Positions 6,940 through 7,804 of a DNA stretch of 7,804 bases are shown here, piece by piece. The stretch covers positions 1-7,804 of the forward strand of contig JAPULM010000228.1 in assembly GCA_027294925.1 (NCBI GenBank), read 5' to 3'. The DNA is from a bacterium. Its GTDB lineage: Bacteria; Tectomicrobia; Entotheonellia; Entotheonellales; Entotheonellaceae. The notes under the pieces are model-generated. The model was not told the origin of the DNA. It saw nothing but the letters and a program-made list of their open reading frames with translations, and made no database searches. The position numbers and the translations under genes were made by a program. Position 1 is the stretch's first letter; the number at the start of each line of letters is the position of its first letter.

Positions 6940-6967
6940 GTAAATTTCATGCTATACACGGTTCCAT

Positions 6968-7474
6968 ATGATGTCTATAGGTCGCTTGACCAAAACCCAC
7001 GGGTTGAAAGGTGAACTTGTCTTTTTGCCATATATTGATGACTTAGCATTACTGCCAGATCTGGCCGATCAACCGGTAAGCCTACGTCATCAAACAAAGA
7101 CTGAGCAAACCTGTAGTATCGTTTCCTGTCGGTACTCGCACAAGCGGCTTCTACTCATATTCGATGGTTATCAAACGAGAGAACAAGCTGACAACCTAAG
7201 AGACTACGAAATTTGTATTTCACGGCAACGTTTTTTGCCGTTACCTGACGGTGAGTATTATTGGTTTGATATTGAAGGCTTACATGTTTACGACTGTAAC
7301 GCCCGATTACTTGGGACAATCACCGAAATCATTCATACTGGAAGCAACGATGTATACGTTGTAAAAGATCATAACCGAGAAATTTTAATACCGGCATTGC
7401 TCAGTGTGGTGCGAAACATTGATATCGCAAGCGGCGAACTACACCTCTTTCCGGTGCTTGATTTTCTCGACTAA
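6968..7474 (+). CDS. rimM: Ribosome maturation factor RimM
   Basis: RimM binds bS16-to-uS19-region intermediates of the 30S subunit and helps the 16S head domain mature. The 168-residue product has the typical two-domain layout. The N-terminal RimM beta-barrel (about 1-90) begins with IGRLTKTHGLKGEL, matching the family's GxxxxxHGLxGE. The C-terminal PRC-barrel (about 97-168) begins with YYWFDIEGL and includes LGTITEIIHTGSNDVYVV and the LIPAL segment; it ends in DFLD, like the family's usual GLLD end. Two adjacent ATG codons (6968, 6971) can serve as start; neither has a clear ribosome binding site. The frame upstream is open only back to a stop at 6941-6943, so the protein cannot be much longer. 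Translation may depend on ribosomes leaving rpsP 28 bases upstream, which is inference. Confidence 0.94.
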   Translation: MMSIGRLTKTHGLKGELVFLPYIDDLALLPDLADQPVSLRHQTKTEQTCSIVSCRYSHKRLLLIFDGYQTREQADNLRDYEICISRQRFLPLPDGEYYWFDIEGLHVYDCNARLLGTITEIIHTGSNDVYVVKDHNREILIPALLSVVRNIDIASGELHLFPVLDFLD

Positions 7475-7489
7475 ATTTATGTACTGCTT

Positions 7490-7804
7490 ATGGAATTTCA
7501 TATCCTAACAATCTTTCCTGAGATATTTGCATCACCACTTGAGGCGAGTATATTGAAACGAGCCCAAGTGCGTGGTCTAATATCTGTACATCTCCATAAT
7601 ATTCGAGATTTTACTACCGATCGGCACCGTATCACAGACGACCAGCCATACGGTGGTGGTGCAGGTATGATCATGAAGCTTGAGCCTATTGTTGCCGGAA
7701 TTCGCACAATTCATGAGCGCTTTGGTCCAGCCCATCGAATTTTACTAAGTCCTCAAGGAACTTTACTTAAACAAGTTATGGTCAAAGCCATGGCCAAAAA
7801 AGGA
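7490..7804 (+). CDS. trmD: tRNA (guanine-37-N1)-methyltransferase TrmD (5' part, runs off the window)
   Basis: TrmD methylates N1 of G37, next to the anticodon of certain tRNAs, and so prevents +1 frameshifting; it uses S-adenosylmethionine and is a SPOUT-class dimer with a trefoil knot. The first 105 residues are visible of roughly 230-260 expected. The start [13 protein letters not shown] is typical. [17 protein letters not shown] near 50-65 is the family signature, and [11 protein letters not shown] near 87-97 begins the knot region; the main SAM-binding loops lie beyond the right edge. ATG 7490 is 15 bases after the rimM stop and in the same frame. No convincing ribosome binding site precedes it. 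Position behind rpsP-rimM is the classic arrangement, with rplS expected next outside the window. Confidence 0.96.
   Translation, partial: MEFHILTIFPEIFASPLEASILKRAQVRGLISVHLHNIRDFTTDRHRITDDQPYGGGAGMIMKLEPIVAGIRTIHERFGPAHRILLSPQGTLLKQVMVKAMAKKG

Noticed and set aside
7498..7707. 69-residue minus-strand open frame at the right end
   Set aside because: It runs antisense to the start of trmD, whose signature PYGGGAGM is clear.
1..7804. Mobile element, CRISPR array, toxin-antitoxin or defence system
   Set aside because: The whole window is accounted for by nine intact core genes with short gaps; no transposase, terminal repeats, spaced repeats or unknown reading frames were found.

Overview
This is a stretch of bacterial chromosome carrying only housekeeping genes. 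All nine genes are on the + strand and closely packed: priA (3' part) - def - fmt - rsmB - rpe - ffh - rpsP - rimM - trmD (5' part). N-formylmethionine genes, bS16, TrmD and a bacterial-type Ffh make the source certainly bacterial. Base composition looks close to half G+C by eye and is even throughout, apart from AT-richer spacers. I cannot fix the phylum from the sequence alone. The order resembles a strongly thinned version of the Bacillus subtilis priA-to-trmD segment, but such orders are also met in other phyla, so it is not proof of a Firmicute.

Left block (1-5203): PriA restarts collapsed replication forks. After a 114-base gap with a possible promoter, def, fmt, rsmB and rpe form a tight run with spacings of 14, -8 and 11 bases. 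Fmt adds the formyl group to initiator Met-tRNA, Def removes it from nascent proteins, RsmB methylates 16S rRNA, and Rpe is the pentose-phosphate epimerase.

Right block (5204-7804): a 120-base spacer holds the best promoter candidate of the window, with an 11-base palindrome over its -10 box. It precedes ffh (SRP GTPase), rpsP (ribosomal protein bS16), rimM (30S maturation factor) and trmD (tRNA m1G37 methyltransferase), spaced by 32, 28 and 15 bases. The small KH-domain gene (khpA) often found between rpsP and rimM is absent.

Most of the genes concern making and handling nascent protein: start formylation and deformylation, 30S assembly and modification, tRNA modification, and cotranslational targeting. 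All visible catalytic motifs are intact and I see no frameshift, mobile element, CRISPR array, RNA gene or sign of transfer. No gap exceeds 120 bases. I find no previously undescribed system here; the points worth a second look are small, concerning gene order, the missing khpA, start sites and signals, and candidate RNA or DNA structures.
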